In this document: piece after piece, positions 24,612 to 34,479 of the stretch
Layout: every line of letters starts with the position of its first letter
Numbering within the stretch: the stretch's first letter is position 1
Origin: Siccirubricoccus deserti
GTDB lineage: Bacteria > Pseudomonadota > Alphaproteobacteria > Acetobacterales > Acetobacteraceae
Length of the DNA: 64,000 nucleotides
Assembly: GCF_014283215.1 (NCBI RefSeq)
Contig: NZ_JACOMF010000008.1
Coordinates: 62,001-126,000 of the forward strand
Direction: 5' to 3'
Notes under the pieces: model-generated
Databases searched by the model: none
What the model was told of the DNA's origin: nothing
What the model saw: the letters and a program-made list of their open reading frames with translations, nothing else
Position numbers and translations under genes: made by a program

Positions 24612-26555
24612 CTACCGGCCACGCTGCCGGGATTTCTCGGTCAGCGCCTCGCACTGGTTGTTCTCACCGACGCCGAGCTGAATGGTCGGCAGCAGCGCCA
24701 ACGGCGGGAAGACCACGCCGAGCCCCGCCGCGGCACCGGCCCGCGCCGCCAGCTCGCCGACCGCCGGGCGGATCTGCGGCGATTTGAAACTGCCGGTGAT
24801 GCCGATCGGCGTCGGCAGCGAGCCGATGGTGATCCGCTTGCTGTCGGTCCGCAGCCAGAGGTCCAGCACCTCCCGCCCCAGCGACAGCTCGCCGCCGCCG
24901 GTCACCACATAGCTCTCGGTATCGAGCAGCAGCGCGCGGGTGCTCAGCGTGCCGCGCCGCAGCGCGAAATCGCCGATCAGGCATTCGATCTCGGTGCGCG
25001 CCGGGATACCGAGCGCCGAGAGCAGCGCATTGCCGAATTGCAGGCCGGAGAGATCGACCAGCAAGGCCGAAAGATTGCCGCCCACCGTCACCACCGTCAG
25101 CGCCCCGTCGCCTCGTCCCAGCAGTTCGGAGAAGGAGCGCCCGGTCGTCTCGATGCGCCCGACGCCGCCCAGGGTCCCTGCCCCACCGGCGCCGGCGGCC
25201 TGCATCAGCCGGGAGATGTCGACGCGCCGCAGTTCGATCTCGCCTTTGGCGTGCAACGCGCCGTCCTCTCTTGGCTCCAGGATGAATTCGCCGCCCAGCG
25301 TGCCACGGCCGATGCCGAAGCGGATGGGGTGCAGGCGGATGACGCCATCCTCGATGTCGAGCACCGTCTCCATCCTATCGAAGGGCATGGCGCGGCCCTT
25401 GATCTCTGCGGCGCGGTAGCGCAGGTGGATGTCGGCGAAGCGCAGCCGGGGAATGCTGATCGGCGTGGTCGGCAGCAGCCGCGGGCTCGCCTCTGCCCGC
25501 GCCACCGCCCGCCGCTGCTCGGGCGTGACGCCGGGGGTATCGGTGCGGCCCGGGGCAGCGCCGATGAAGCCGCCTAGGTCGGCCAGGTCAACGCTGCGGG
25601 AGTGGAGGTCGGCGTGCAGCACCGGCCGATCCTCGCCGGGGATGATGGCGAAGCGGCCGTTGAGATCGCTGCGCCCGAGCCGCCCCTCCACCTCCTCGAA
25701 GCGGAAGGCACCCTCGGCATAGTCCAGCCTTCCGGTCACCCGGAAGGGCGGGGTCGGCGGGATCGGCACGCCGGTCAGCGGCGCCAGCCGGGCCATGTCC
25801 GGCCCCTCGATGTCGAGCCGAAGGTCGGCGCCGCGCAGCGCCAGCGGATCCTGCAGCGTGCCGCGCAGCGCCACCCGCGTCGGGCCATTGGCCAGGGTCA
25901 GCTCGATCGGCCAGGGCTGGTTCGGGTCGCGCAGGTTGAGGATGGCGCCACCCCGCAGTTGTGCGGTGATCGGCTGGTCGGCGTAGCGGCCCTCGGCGTT
26001 GGCCAGCAGCCGTGGCGGCTCGCCCGGCGGCTCCTCGGTCGAGAGGGAGACGGTGAAATCCGCCCGCAGCCCGGCCAGCATGGTGTGCACCTTCCCGTCG
26101 CGCAGCAGCAGCGCGCCGATCTGCGGCCCCTGCACCGCCGGCCGGGATGCGGCGTCGCCGCCGAGGTTGAAGGCGTAGTTGGTCTTTTCATCCTCGCGGC
26201 TGCGCATCTCGACGGCCGGCTGGTCCAGCCTCACCGTCGGGATCACCAGGCTGCGGTCGCGCAGCAACGCCATGGCGTCGAGGTCGAGGCTCACGCGCGG
26301 CACCTCGGCGAAGGGCGGCTCGGCCTCGAACTCCGGTGGATTGCCGATGCGCAGCCCTTCGAGGGTCACGGTGGTGGTGCGGCCCAGATCCAGATGCAGG
26401 TGCTCGATCGACACCGGCCGGCCGAGCGCCGCGCTGGCGCGCGCCTCCGCCAGGGGAATCAGCCAGTCCCAGCGGAACAGGGCAACGAACAACCCCAGGG
26501 CGAGCAGCGGCAACCCAAGCCCCAATCCCCATCGCCAAGCGCGGCGGTTCGCCAT
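24612..26555 (-). CDS. AsmA family protein
   Basis: A 647-aa inner-membrane anchored protein with a large periplasmic repeating-beta-groove body. One N-terminal helix (WGLGLGLPLLALGLFVALF) is followed by the AsmA start ASAALGRPVSIEHLHLDLGRTTTVTLEGLRIGNP. The C-terminal part has LSALLVDLSGLQFGNAL and the closing TDSKRITIGSLPTPIGITGSF, the typical end of the AsmA domain. AsmA-like proteins are thought to affect lipid transport to the outer membrane. It is a single gene, convergent with the PsiF-like gene. Confidence 0.88.
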   Translation of the reverse strand: MANRRAWRWGLGLGLPLLALGLFVALFRWDWLIPLAEARASAALGRPVSIEHLHLDLGRTTTVTLEGLRIGNPPEFEAEPPFAEVPRVSLDLDAMALLRDRSLVIPTVRLDQPAVEMRSREDEKTNYAFNLGGDAASRPAVQGPQIGALLLRDGKVHTMLAGLRADFTVSLSTEEPPGEPPRLLANAEGRYADQPITAQLRGGAILNLRDPNQPWPIELTLANGPTRVALRGTLQDPLALRGADLRLDIEGPDMARLAPLTGVPIPPTPPFRVTGRLDYAEGAFRFEEVEGRLGRSDLNGRFAIIPGEDRPVLHADLHSRSVDLADLGGFIGAAPGRTDTPGVTPEQRRAVARAEASPRLLPTTPISIPRLRFADIHLRYRAAEIKGRAMPFDRMETVLDIEDGVIRLHPIRFGIGRGTLGGEFILEPREDGALHAKGEIELRRVDISRLMQAAGAGGAGTLGGVGRIETTGRSFSELLGRGDGALTVVTVGGNLSALLVDLSGLQFGNALLSALGIPARTEIECLIGDFALRRGTLSTRALLLDTESYVVTGGGELSLGREVLDLWLRTDSKRITIGSLPTPIGITGSFKSPQIRPAVGELAARAGAAAGLGVVFPPLALLPTIQLGVGENNQCEALTEKSRQRGR

Positions 26556-26656
26556 CTCTCCCGGCCCTTTCCCTGCGGCAGCAAAGCGCCGGAAGGCGGC
26601 ATGGGTTCAGGATCGGGCGGCAGGCACGCGGCCACCGCCTCGCGCCCGGCGGCGCA

Positions 26657-27343
26657 TCAGGCGATCTCGCGCACCAGCTTCGCACGCAAGGCGCGGGCGA
26701 TGTCACGGCGATCCTCGGCGGAGACGACGAAGGCGCCAGGGCCGCCGATCACCTCCCGCCGGTAGGTCTCGGCCAGCGCCTCGCCGTATCGGGTCACCTG
26801 GCCGGCGGCAGCGACCGCCAGGGCATTGATCGAGATGCCGGCCGCCACCGCATCGTCGCGCGCCGCGGTCGCCGGGCGGCGTGAGCGCAGATCCGGCCCG
26901 TCGCCCGAAAGGTCGATCACCCGCTCGGCGGCGCGGAACGGCGCCGCGCGCAGCAGCGCGGCGGAGTGGTCGATCGCATCGCCGATGGCGTTCCAGCTTT
27001 GCCGGCTGCGCGGCGCCGCCAGCACCGCCGCGGCCAGCGCCCTGGCGGAGGCGGCATCGGCCAGGCGCATCCACTCCACCACCGTCTCCGCCCCGCCGGG
27101 CGCGCCCCATTCCACCATGGTGACGGCGATGGCGCCCTGCGGCTTGCCGGCGATGGCGGACAGCACCGCAGGGTGGGAGAGCGCCTCGGCATAACCCACG
27201 CGCTGCAGCCTGAACTCATCCGCGTCGATCGAGCCGGAGGCATCGACGGCGAGCACCAGCAGCAGGTCGACCGCCGCCGGCTGTGCCCCGGCCGGCAGGC
27301 CGGCAAGCGCCGCGGGCATGGCGAGGAGGCGGCGGCGCTGCAT
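26657..27343 (-). CDS. DUF1194 / von Willebrand A-like exported protein
   Basis: A 228-aa protein with a short basic start and signal-like segment (QRRRLLAMPAALAGLPAGAQ) followed by LLLVLAVDASGSIDADEFRLQ, a VWA-type MIDAS sequence DxSxS. RVIDLSGDGPDLRSRRP and AGISINALAV match the DUF1194 family. It probably binds a metal ion and a protein ligand in the periplasm; the function is uncharacterised. ATG 27343 is chosen because it starts the signal; the open frame upstream lacks coding character and overlaps the next divergent gene's leader. Confidence 0.8.
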   Translation of the reverse strand: MQRRRLLAMPAALAGLPAGAQPAAVDLLLVLAVDASGSIDADEFRLQRVGYAEALSHPAVLSAIAGKPQGAIAVTMVEWGAPGGAETVVEWMRLADAASARALAAAVLAAPRSRQSWNAIGDAIDHSAALLRAAPFRAAERVIDLSGDGPDLRSRRPATAARDDAVAAGISINALAVAAAGQVTRYGEALAETYRREVIGGPGAFVVSAEDRRDIARALRAKLVREIA

Positions 27344-27468
27344 GATGGACCCCCGGTGTCGTTCCGCAGGAGATGGGATGCGCCGGCGCCATGCCAAGCG
27401 CCGCCCTCGCTTGGCAGGCGTGCCGCGCGGGGGCATCGTTCCCATCAAGGTGCAAAGGGAACGCCACC

Positions 27469-28275
27469 ATGCCAAGTCGAATGATCGACGGATACGACCT
27501 CAACTATGCCGAATCCGGCCAGGGGGCGCCGCTGGTGCTGGTCCATGGCACGCTGGGCGACCAGCGCTACTGGGCGCCGCAGATGGGCCCGCTCGGCGCG
27601 CACTACCATGTCATGGCGCTGTCGATGCGGCATTGCTGGCCGGGCCGCTGGGAGGATGGCGGCGATTTCACCATCGACCGGCATGTCGCCGATCTCGCAG
27701 GCTTCATCCGTGCGCTGGACGCCGGCCCGGTGCGGCTGATCGGCCATTCGCGCGGCGGCCATATCGCCTTCCGCCTGGCCGAGCGGCACCCTGATCTGCT
27801 CCGCGCCCTGGTGCTGGCGGAGCCGGGGGGCGAGCTGGACGAAAGCCTCGGCGGCAAGCCTGCCGGCAGCGGCCGGCAGGCCGGCGCCTTTGCCGAGGCG
27901 GCGGCGCTGGTCGCGGCCGGCGACATCGAGGGCGGGCTGCGCCGGGTGGCCGAGCACACCGGCGGCCCCGGCGCCTGGGAGCGCCGCAGCGAGGCGCGCA
28001 AGCAGATCGGCCGCGACAATGTGCGCACCTTGCTCGGCCAGATCCATGAGCGGCGGGCGCCCTACTCCCGCGCCGCCGCCGAGGCGATCCGCACGCCGAC
28101 GCTGCTGGTGGTGGGCGAGAAGACGCTGCCAAATTTCGTCGCCAATGCGGATGCGCTGGAACGCCACATCGCCGGCGCCGAGCGCGTCGGCATCCCGGAT
28201 GCCGCGCATCCGATGAGCGATGAGAATCCCGGCGCCTTCAACGCCGCGGTGCTGGCCTTTCTGGAGCGCCATTGA
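27469..28275 (+). CDS. Alpha/beta hydrolase
   Basis: A 268-aa alpha/beta-fold hydrolase. The oxyanion strand LVLVHGTLGDQRYW, the nucleophile elbow GHSRGGHIAF (Ser) and a late His in PDAAHPMSDENP are visible, as is the acid region TLLVVGEKTLPNF. AAAGGGA nine bases before ATG 27469 supports that start. The sequence resembles esterases and haloperoxidase-like hydrolases of the COG0596 class; no specific substrate can be named. It diverges from the DUF1194 gene. Confidence 0.85.
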   Translation: MPSRMIDGYDLNYAESGQGAPLVLVHGTLGDQRYWAPQMGPLGAHYHVMALSMRHCWPGRWEDGGDFTIDRHVADLAGFIRALDAGPVRLIGHSRGGHIAFRLAERHPDLLRALVLAEPGGELDESLGGKPAGSGRQAGAFAEAAALVAAGDIEGGLRRVAEHTGGPGAWERRSEARKQIGRDNVRTLLGQIHERRAPYSRAAAEAIRTPTLLVVGEKTLPNFVANADALERHIAGAERVGIPDAAHPMSDENPGAFNAAVLAFLERH

Positions 28276-28330
28276 GGTGCGCCAGGGCTGTGCCCTCGTG
28301 CCGCTGTGCGGCGTAGGGAGAAGGAAGAAT

Positions 28331-28349
28331 GAGGGGGCCTCGCCCCCTC
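28331..28349. terminator. GC hairpin between convergent genes
   Basis: GAGGGGGC, loop CTC, GCCCCCTC: a perfect eight-base-pair stem 55 bases after the hydrolase stop and before the end of the convergent Bug gene. No T-run. It is the same style as hairpins at 60709 and 60877. Confidence 0.45.
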
Positions 28350-28453
28350 AACCCCTCCACCAAGAGCCGAAAGGCCCCTGGAACGCTTTCACCCCAGCTT
28401 CCTGAAGCCGCTGTTGCATGCGGGTCGTGTCCGGCCTGCATGGCATGTAAGGG

Positions 28454-29428
28454 CTACTCCGGTCGCACGCCGGCGGCGCGCAGCACGGCAACGCTCCGGG
28501 CCATGTCCTCGCGCAGGAAGGCGGTCAGCGCCGCCTGCCCGCTGACCGTGGCAGGCTGCACGCCAAGTGCGGCCAGCCGCGGCGCGGCGCCCTGCACCGC
28601 CCCGGCAAGCGCCGCCTGCAGCGCGGCGACGGCCGCCGGCGGGGTGCGGGCGGGGGCCAGCGCCATGAGCCAGGCCTCGGCCCGCAGCGCCGGCAGCCCC
28701 GCCTCGGCCGAGGAGGGCACATCGGGCAGGCTCGGCGCGCGTTCCGGCCCGGCGATGGCGATGGGCCGCACCGTGCCCGCGCGGATATGGCTGGTCGCGG
28801 AGGCGACGGGGTCGATGGTGTAGACCACCTCGCCGGTGATCACCGCCTGCATGGCCGGGCCGCCGCCGCGATAATGCACCGGCTGCATGTCGACGCCGGC
28901 GACGGCGCGGAACACCTCGCCGGCCAGATGCACGGCGCTGCCGATGCCGGCGCTGGCGAAATTATACTTGCCCGGGCTGGCCCGCAGCATCGCCAGCAGC
29001 CCGGCCATGTCCTGCACCGGCAGCCGCGGATTCACCACCATCACCTGGGGGATCCGCCCGAGATGCGCGATGGGGGCGAAATCGCCGATCGGGTCGTAGG
29101 GCAGCCGGGAGACCAGCGCCGGCGCGATCACATGCGCATTGCTGTGGACCAAGATGGTGTGGCCATCCGGCGCCGCCTTGGCGACCGCATCGGTGCCGAC
29201 CAGCCCAGCGGCACCGCCCGGGCGATTCTCGATCACCAGCGGCTGGCCGAGGGTGGCGGCGGCCGCCTCGGCGAAGACCCGCGCCACCAGATCGGTGGTG
29301 CCGCCCGGGGCGAAGGGCACGATCACGCGGACCGGCCGGTCGGGTGCCCAGTTCCTGGTGGAGGATTGCGCCCGCGCGACGGCGGGCAGGGCGAGCATCG
29401 CGGCCAGGGCAGCGCGACGTGTGGTCAT
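28454..29428 (-). CDS. Bug-family tripartite tricarboxylate receptor
   Basis: A 324-aa periplasmic receptor with a signal peptide (RRAALAAMLALPAVARA). Family motifs: WAPDRPVRVIVPFAPGGTTD, PLVIENRPGGAAGLVGTDAVAKAAPDGHT (split at V-G), YDPIGDFAPIAHLGRIPQVMVV and KYNFASAGIGSAVHLAGEVF. GGGAG eight bases upstream supports ATG 29428 rather than the in-frame TTG 29437. It precedes the gamma-glutamyltransferase on the same strand but 80 bases apart in the opposite order, so co-regulation is uncertain. The ligand is unknown. Confidence 0.9.
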   Translation of the reverse strand: MTTRRAALAAMLALPAVARAQSSTRNWAPDRPVRVIVPFAPGGTTDLVARVFAEAAAATLGQPLVIENRPGGAAGLVGTDAVAKAAPDGHTILVHSNAHVIAPALVSRLPYDPIGDFAPIAHLGRIPQVMVVNPRLPVQDMAGLLAMLRASPGKYNFASAGIGSAVHLAGEVFRAVAGVDMQPVHYRGGGPAMQAVITGEVVYTIDPVASATSHIRAGTVRPIAIAGPERAPSLPDVPSSAEAGLPALRAEAWLMALAPARTPPAAVAALQAALAGAVQGAAPRLAALGVQPATVSGQAALTAFLREDMARSVAVLRAAGVRPE

Positions 29429-29509
29429 GGCGTTCAACTCCCGACGGGTCTCATTCCGGGACCCGAGCGGCGCACCATGACCAATCAGCGACGCCTGTCC
29501 AGCCCCGGC

Positions 29510-31222
29510 TCAGGCGGCGATGGCATAGGCCGGCCGCCGCGGGTCGGCGCCGGCCGCCAGCATGCCTGTCCTCGGATCGGTGAGGATCACCTCCACCGTG
29601 CCGGCCAGCCAGGTCTTCTCCGGCCAGTCCTTCACCTCATGACCGCGGCCGGCAAGCTCGCCGCGCACCGCCTCCGGCACCCGGCTTTCCACCGCCAGCC
29701 GGCCGGGGAAATAGTCGAAGGGCGCGAAGGAACTGGGGAAGGAATAGCTGGCGAAGCGCGGCGCCTCGATCGCGTCCTGCACCTCCATCCCATGTTGCAG
29801 GATGTTCAGCACCACCTGCAGCATGGCCTGGATCTGCACGTCGCCGCCCGGTGTGCCGAAGGGCATGACGCCACCGTCACGGGTCACGATCATCGCCGGG
29901 TTCGGCGTCAGCCGCGGGCGCTTGCCGGGGGCGACGCCGCAGGGGTGGCTCGGGTCGGGCCGGCTCTGGCTGCCGCGGTTCGAGGGGATGATGCCGAGCC
30001 CCGGCACCACCGGCGAATTCCACGAGCCATCGGAAGGCGTGGCGCTGAAGGCGTTGCCCCAGCGGTCGACGACGCAGCAGTAGGAGGTATCGGCCTCGAC
30101 CATCGGCGCGCTGCGTGCCGCCGGCTCCGGCCGGGTGGCGCCGGGGGGCAGGTTGCTGCCGAGGATCGGCCCCGGCATGCCGGGCAGCGCCCGCGCCGGG
30201 TCGATCTCCGCCAGCCGGGCGGCGAGGTGGCCCTCCGCCAGCAGCCGGTCAAGCGGCACGTCGATGAAGGCAGGGTCGCCGAAATGGTATTCCCGATCGG
30301 CCATCGCCGCCTTCATGCTTTCGGTGAAGAGATGGATGTAGTCGGCGCTGTTGTGCGCCATCCCGCTGATGCCGCCGCGCTCCATCAGCAGCAGCGCCTC
30401 CAGCAGCGCCGGCCCCTGGCACCAGGGGCCGCAGGTGATGACCTCATGCCCGCGCCATTCGCGCCGCACCGCCGGCTCCAGCTTCGAGCGGTAGCCGGCG
30501 AGGTCCTCCATGGTCAGGTAGCCGCCCTCGCGCGCCATGAAACCGGCGATCTCGCGGGCGATGTCGCCGCGGTAGAAGGCGGCATGCGCCGCGGCGAGGC
30601 CGGCGAGGCGCCCCTTGCCCGCGGCCTTCCGCTCCTCATCGACCATGTACTGCAGGGTGCGGGCGAGGTCGGATTGGACGAATTTCTCGCCCACCTGCGG
30701 CTGCCGGCCGCCGGGCAGGAAGATGGCGGCGTTGCCGGGCCAGCGGGCGTATTCGGCGGCGTGGTCGCGGATGTTCTGCGCCAGCAGCGGATAGACCGCG
30801 TAGCCGTCCCGCGCATGCCGCAGCGCGTATTGGGCGACATCGCCGAAGCCCATGGTGCCGTGCCGCTCCAGCGCGGTGATCCAGGCATCGGGCGCCGCCG
30901 GCACCACTGTGCGCAGCACGCCGTTCGGGATCTTGCCGCCATGCTCCCGCATGAAGAGGTCGGCCGGGATCGACTTCGGCCAGGTACCGAGGCCGGCGAT
31001 GGTCTCCACCGTGCCGTCGGCCTTGCGGATGATGATCGGCGCGACGCCGGCGACATTCACCAGATCCGGCAGCACCACGCCGAGGGCGATGCCGGCGGCG
31101 CAGCCGGCGTCGATGGCGTTGCCGCCCGCCTCCAGCACCGCGAAGCCGGCGGCGGCGGCGAGGTAATGACCGGCCGAGACGGCGTGGCGGGTGCCGTAGA
31201 GGGTGGGACGGGTGGCGTACAT
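29510..31222 (-). CDS. Gamma-glutamyltransferase family protein
   Basis: An N-terminal-nucleophile hydrolase of 570 aa that would self-cleave before the catalytic Thr in EADTSYCCVVD (equivalent to the TTHxxVVD Thr in E. coli Ggt). The downstream gamma-glutamyl pocket motif FGTPGGDVQIQAM corresponds to the GSPGG loop. The N-terminal half has GGNAIDAGCAAGIALGVV. No signal peptide is visible, so it may be cytoplasmic, unlike E. coli Ggt. TSY instead of TTH suggests a subclass, perhaps with acylase-type specificity. GGAGGAGG precedes ATG 31222. Confidence 0.88.
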   Translation of the reverse strand: MYATRPTLYGTRHAVSAGHYLAAAAGFAVLEAGGNAIDAGCAAGIALGVVLPDLVNVAGVAPIIIRKADGTVETIAGLGTWPKSIPADLFMREHGGKIPNGVLRTVVPAAPDAWITALERHGTMGFGDVAQYALRHARDGYAVYPLLAQNIRDHAAEYARWPGNAAIFLPGGRQPQVGEKFVQSDLARTLQYMVDEERKAAGKGRLAGLAAAHAAFYRGDIAREIAGFMAREGGYLTMEDLAGYRSKLEPAVRREWRGHEVITCGPWCQGPALLEALLLMERGGISGMAHNSADYIHLFTESMKAAMADREYHFGDPAFIDVPLDRLLAEGHLAARLAEIDPARALPGMPGPILGSNLPPGATRPEPAARSAPMVEADTSYCCVVDRWGNAFSATPSDGSWNSPVVPGLGIIPSNRGSQSRPDPSHPCGVAPGKRPRLTPNPAMIVTRDGGVMPFGTPGGDVQIQAMLQVVLNILQHGMEVQDAIEAPRFASYSFPSSFAPFDYFPGRLAVESRVPEAVRGELAGRGHEVKDWPEKTWLAGTVEVILTDPRTGMLAAGADPRRPAYAIAA

Positions 31223-31362
31223 GGCGAGCCTCCTCCGGAGGCAGCGAGGCTCCGCCGGCAGCGGAGCCGCTGTCAATCCCGCCTGGCGCGAGGCGGCGGC
31301 CTGGTCTGGCCTTCGGGGCAGCCGGCTGGCAGGGTGCGCGCCCTTTGAATGGAGGCCCCGCC

Positions 31363-32157
31363 ATGGCGCCCGAAACCCCTGTCCTCCTCACCCGCGACCC
31401 CCGCGGCATCGTCACCGCCACCTTGAACCGGCCGGAGCGCAGCAATGCCTACAATGCCGCGCTGCTGCATTCCCTGATCACCGCCCTCACCGCGCTGCGG
31501 GACGACCCCGAGGTACGCGCCCTGGTGCTGCGCGGCGCCGGGCGGCATTTCGCCGCCGGGGCGGATATCCACTGGCTTTCCGAAGTGGCCGGCTATCCGC
31601 CGGATCGTGCCTTCGAGGCCTCGCTGGCCACCACGCGGGCGATGCAGCTGCTGAATGAGTTCCCCAGGCCGACCCTGGCCGTCATCCAGGGCGCCTGCTT
31701 CGGCGGCGGCGCCGGCCTCGCCTGCTGCGTCGATGTGGCGCTGGCGACGCCGCAGGCGGTGTTCGGCCTGACCGAGGTGCGGGTCGGCGTCTCCCCGACC
31801 CCGATCTCCACCCATATGATCCACGCCATGGGGCTGCGCCACGCCCGCCGCTACGCCCTGACCGGCGAGCGCTTCGGCCCGGAGGAGGCCCTTCGCATCG
31901 GCCTGGTGCATGAGGTGGTCGATGCCGATGCGATCGAGGACCGGCTGAGCGAGATCTTGGAGGCGGTGCTGCTCTCCGCCCCTGGCGCGGTGGCGGTGAC
32001 CAAGACCAGCATGCTCGGCGCGGCCGGCCTCACCCTGGACCCTAGGGAGATGGCGATGCTGGCGCATGAGGGCTGGATGCAGCGCGCCTCGGCCGAGGGG
32101 CAGGAGGGGCTGGCGGCGTTCCGCGAAAAGCGGCGGCCGGGCTGGTACCCGGAGTAG
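31363..32157 (+). CDS. Enoyl-CoA hydratase/isomerase family protein
   Basis: A 264-aa crotonase-fold protein. The oxyanion loops are RHFAAGADIHWLSEV and GACFGGGAGLACCVDVALATPQAVFGLTEVRVG (interrupted here for description), with the catalytic Glu expected in LTEVRVG. The overall layout resembles methylglutaconyl-CoA hydratase-like enzymes of leucine or isoprenoid breakdown, but the partners needed for that pathway are absent. GGAGG six bases before ATG 31363 supports the start over the in-frame TTG 31345. It is a single gene just before the phosphate locus. Confidence 0.85.
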   Translation: MAPETPVLLTRDPRGIVTATLNRPERSNAYNAALLHSLITALTALRDDPEVRALVLRGAGRHFAAGADIHWLSEVAGYPPDRAFEASLATTRAMQLLNEFPRPTLAVIQGACFGGGAGLACCVDVALATPQAVFGLTEVRVGVSPTPISTHMIHAMGLRHARRYALTGERFGPEEALRIGLVHEVVDADAIEDRLSEILEAVLLSAPGAVAVTKTSMLGAAGLTLDPREMAMLAHEGWMQRASAEGQEGLAAFREKRRPGWYPE

Positions 32158-32241
32158 GTCCGGTCGCACCCGGGTTGGAGGCGGCAGGGCTCAGGCGCGG
32201 GTGGCCGAATTACGGATGACTACCTGTGGTTGTCCCCTATG

Positions 32242-32270
32242 CTGTCATCGAAGCTTCATCGAACTGCAAC
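32242..32270 (+). promoter_or_regulatory. PHO box (three 11-base-spaced repeats) upstream of pstS
   Basis: CTGTCAT (32242-32248), GCTTCAT (32253-32259) and CTGCAAC (32264-32270) recur every 11 bases, each pair separated by CGAA. This matches the PhoB recognition pattern of seven-base half-sites with four-base spacers. It lies 90 bases before the pstS start, and phoB itself is the last gene of the operon, implying autoregulation under phosphate limitation. Confidence 0.8.
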
Positions 32271-32359
32271 CGTCCGGACGCAGAGCACGCTTAGGTAAGG
32301 GGCACCCCCGGCCGGGCAGGGAGTGGCCCGCCCGGCCAGCATAATCGTGGAGAGAGCGC

Positions 32360-33409
32360 GTGAACCGACGCAGCCTGCTTGCAGCCTCCGGCCTCGCCGT
32401 GGCGGCCCCCTTCCTGACCCGTCCGAGCCTCGCCCAGGGCGCCGGAATCACTGGCGCCGGCGCCACCTTCCCCAACCCGGTCTACCAGAAATGGGCCGAG
32501 GCGGGCCGTGCCGCGACCGGCATCACGGTGAACTACCAGTCGGTCGGCTCGGGCGCCGGCATCAACCAGATCAAGAACCGCACGGTGGATTTCGGCGCCA
32601 CTGACGCCCCGCTGACCGTCGCCCAGCTCGAAGAGGCGAAGCTGCTGCAATTCCCCTCGGTGATGGGCAGCCTGGTGCCGATCGTGAACATCCCCGGCGT
32701 CGCCAATGAGCAGCTGAAGCTGACCGGCGAGCTGCTGGCCGACATCTACCTCGGCAAGATCACCAAGTGGAACGATCCCCGCCTGGTCGAGCTGAACCGC
32801 GAGGTGTCGCTGCCGAACCTGGCGATCGCCCCGGCCTACCGGGCGGATGGCTCCGGCACCACCTTCGTCTGGGTCTCCTACCTCTCGGCGGTCTCGTCGG
32901 AGTGGAAGTCGAAGGTCGGCGTCGGCACCTCGGTCCGCTTCCCCGCCGGCACCGGCGCGCGCGGCAATGAAGGCGTCGCCGGCACGGTCAAGAACATCCG
33001 CGGCGCCATCGGCTATGTCGAGAACGCCTACGCCATCACCAACAAGCTGGTCACCACCCAGCTGCGCAACAAGGCCGGCCAGTTCGTGAAGCCGACCCAG
33101 GAGGCCTTCATCGCCGCGGCGACCAACGCCGACTGGTCGGCCCCCGGCTTCGCCGCCAGCCTGATCGACCAGCAGGGCGCGACCTCCTGGCCGATCGTCT
33201 CGCCGACCTTCATCCTGCTGCCGAAGGATCCGGCGGATGCGGAGCGCAGCCGCAACGTGATGAAGTTCTTCGACTGGGCCTTCCGGAATGGCGCCACGCT
33301 GGCGCAGGAGCTGGAGTATATCCCGCTGCCGGCGCCGGTGCAGGACCGCATCCGGGCCGCCTGGAAGGCCGAGGTGAAGGTCAACGGCCAGCCGGTCTGG
33401 ACCCTGTGA
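32360..33409 (+). CDS. pstS: Phosphate ABC transporter substrate-binding protein PstS
   Basis: A periplasmic phosphate receptor of 349 aa. The start is GTG with GGAG upstream. The signal is Tat-like (NRRSLLAASGLAVAAPFL). The mature protein begins ITGAGATFPNPVYQKWAEAG and has the phosphate-binding loops VGSGAGINQIKNRTVDFGATDAPL and APAYRADGSGTTFVWVSYLS, with the Ser, Asp and Arg that hold phosphate. It is the first gene behind the PHO box and the most highly induced product expected in phosphate starvation. Confidence 0.97.
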   Translation: MNRRSLLAASGLAVAAPFLTRPSLAQGAGITGAGATFPNPVYQKWAEAGRAATGITVNYQSVGSGAGINQIKNRTVDFGATDAPLTVAQLEEAKLLQFPSVMGSLVPIVNIPGVANEQLKLTGELLADIYLGKITKWNDPRLVELNREVSLPNLAIAPAYRADGSGTTFVWVSYLSAVSSEWKSKVGVGTSVRFPAGTGARGNEGVAGTVKNIRGAIGYVENAYAITNKLVTTQLRNKAGQFVKPTQEAFIAAATNADWSAPGFAASLIDQQGATSWPIVSPTFILLPKDPADAERSRNVMKFFDWAFRNGATLAQELEYIPLPAPVQDRIRAAWKAEVKVNGQPVWTL

Positions 33410-33485
33410 CACCCGCCGGCCCCGCCACCGCGGGGCCGGCCCCGGCGGCGGACGCCGCCCTTCCTCGCCTCACCGGCCCGGAGCA

Positions 33486-34475
33486 TTGAGCTTGCAGCAG
33501 GCAGCCACCCTCCCCCTCGGCACGCCGATGGGCGCCCGGCCCAGGCGCGGTGCCCGCGCATCGAGCCTCGGCGACACCATCTTCCGCGTTGCCTGCCATG
33601 CCGCGGGCGGCTTCGTGCTGCTGCTGCTCGGCAGCATCATCATCGCGCTGTTCATCGGCGGCCTGCCGGCCTTCCAAGCCTTCGGCATCGGCTTCCTCTG
33701 GTCCACCGAGTGGGATCCGGTGACCGAGGTGTTCGGCGCCGGCGTCTCCATCTACGGCACCATCGTCACCGCCGTGCTCGCCATCCTGCTGGCGGTGCCG
33801 GTCGCCTTCGGTGTCGCCTTCTACCTGACCGAGCTGTCGCCCGCATGGCTGCGCCGCCCGATCGGCACGGCGGTCGAGCTGCTGGCCGCGGTGCCGTCCA
33901 TCATCTACGGCATGTGGGGCTTCTTCATGATCGCCCCGCTGATGTCGCAGTATGTGCAGCCGGCGGCGATCGACAGCCTCGGCGAACTGCCGGGCATCGG
34001 CGCCCTGTTCCAGGGCCCGCCCTTCGGCACCGGCATCTTCACCGCGGCGCTGATCCTGGCGATCATGATCCTGCCCTTCATCGCCGCCACCATGCGCGAC
34101 GTGTTCGAGCAGGTGCCGCCCGTCTTCAAGGAGAGCGCCTATGGCCTCGGCGCCACCACCTGGGAGGTGATGAAGGGCGTGGTGCTGCCCTACACCCGCA
34201 TCTCGGTCGCCGGCGGCATCATGCTCGGCCTCGGCCGGGCGCTGGGCGAGACCATGGCGGTGACCTTCGTCATCGGCAACGCCAACCGCATCAGCACCTC
34301 GCTGTTCGGGCCGGGCAACACCATCGCCTCGGTCGTCGCCCTGGAGTTCGGCGAAAGCGAGACCGACAGCCTGAAGCTCGCGGCGCTGCTGGCGCTGGGC
34401 TTCATCCTGTTCGTGCTGTCCTTCATCGTTCTTGCCATCTCGCGCTGGCTGCTGCGCGCCCGGCTGAAGGGCTGA
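33486..34475 (+). CDS. pstC: Phosphate ABC transporter permease PstC
   Basis: Inner-membrane permease with six predicted helices. Helix 1 ([24 protein letters not shown]) and the PstC motif [12 protein letters not shown] are visible. The ABC-contact EAA loop reads [20 protein letters not shown], followed by the phosphate-gating region [17 protein letters not shown]. Start is uncertain: the open frame begins with TTG 33486, TTG 33492 is better spaced from GGAG, and ATG 33528 is also possible. It is followed four bases later by pstA. Confidence 0.95.
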   Translation: MSLQQAATLPLGTPMGARPRRGARASSLGDTIFRVACHAAGGFVLLLLGSIIIALFIGGLPAFQAFGIGFLWSTEWDPVTEVFGAGVSIYGTIVTAVLAILLAVPVAFGVAFYLTELSPAWLRRPIGTAVELLAAVPSIIYGMWGFFMIAPLMSQYVQPAAIDSLGELPGIGALFQGPPFGTGIFTAALILAIMILPFIAATMRDVFEQVPPVFKESAYGLGATTWEVMKGVVLPYTRISVAGGIMLGLGRALGETMAVTFVIGNANRISTSLFGPGNTIASVVALEFGESETDSLKLAALLALGFILFVLSFIVLAISRWLLRARLKG

Positions 34476-34479
34476 GCCG

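Noticed and set aside
28787-31348. An 853-codon plus-strand frame
   Set aside because: Antisense to a Bug receptor and the gamma-glutamyltransferase, both with full family motifs. The translation is compositionally a shadow.
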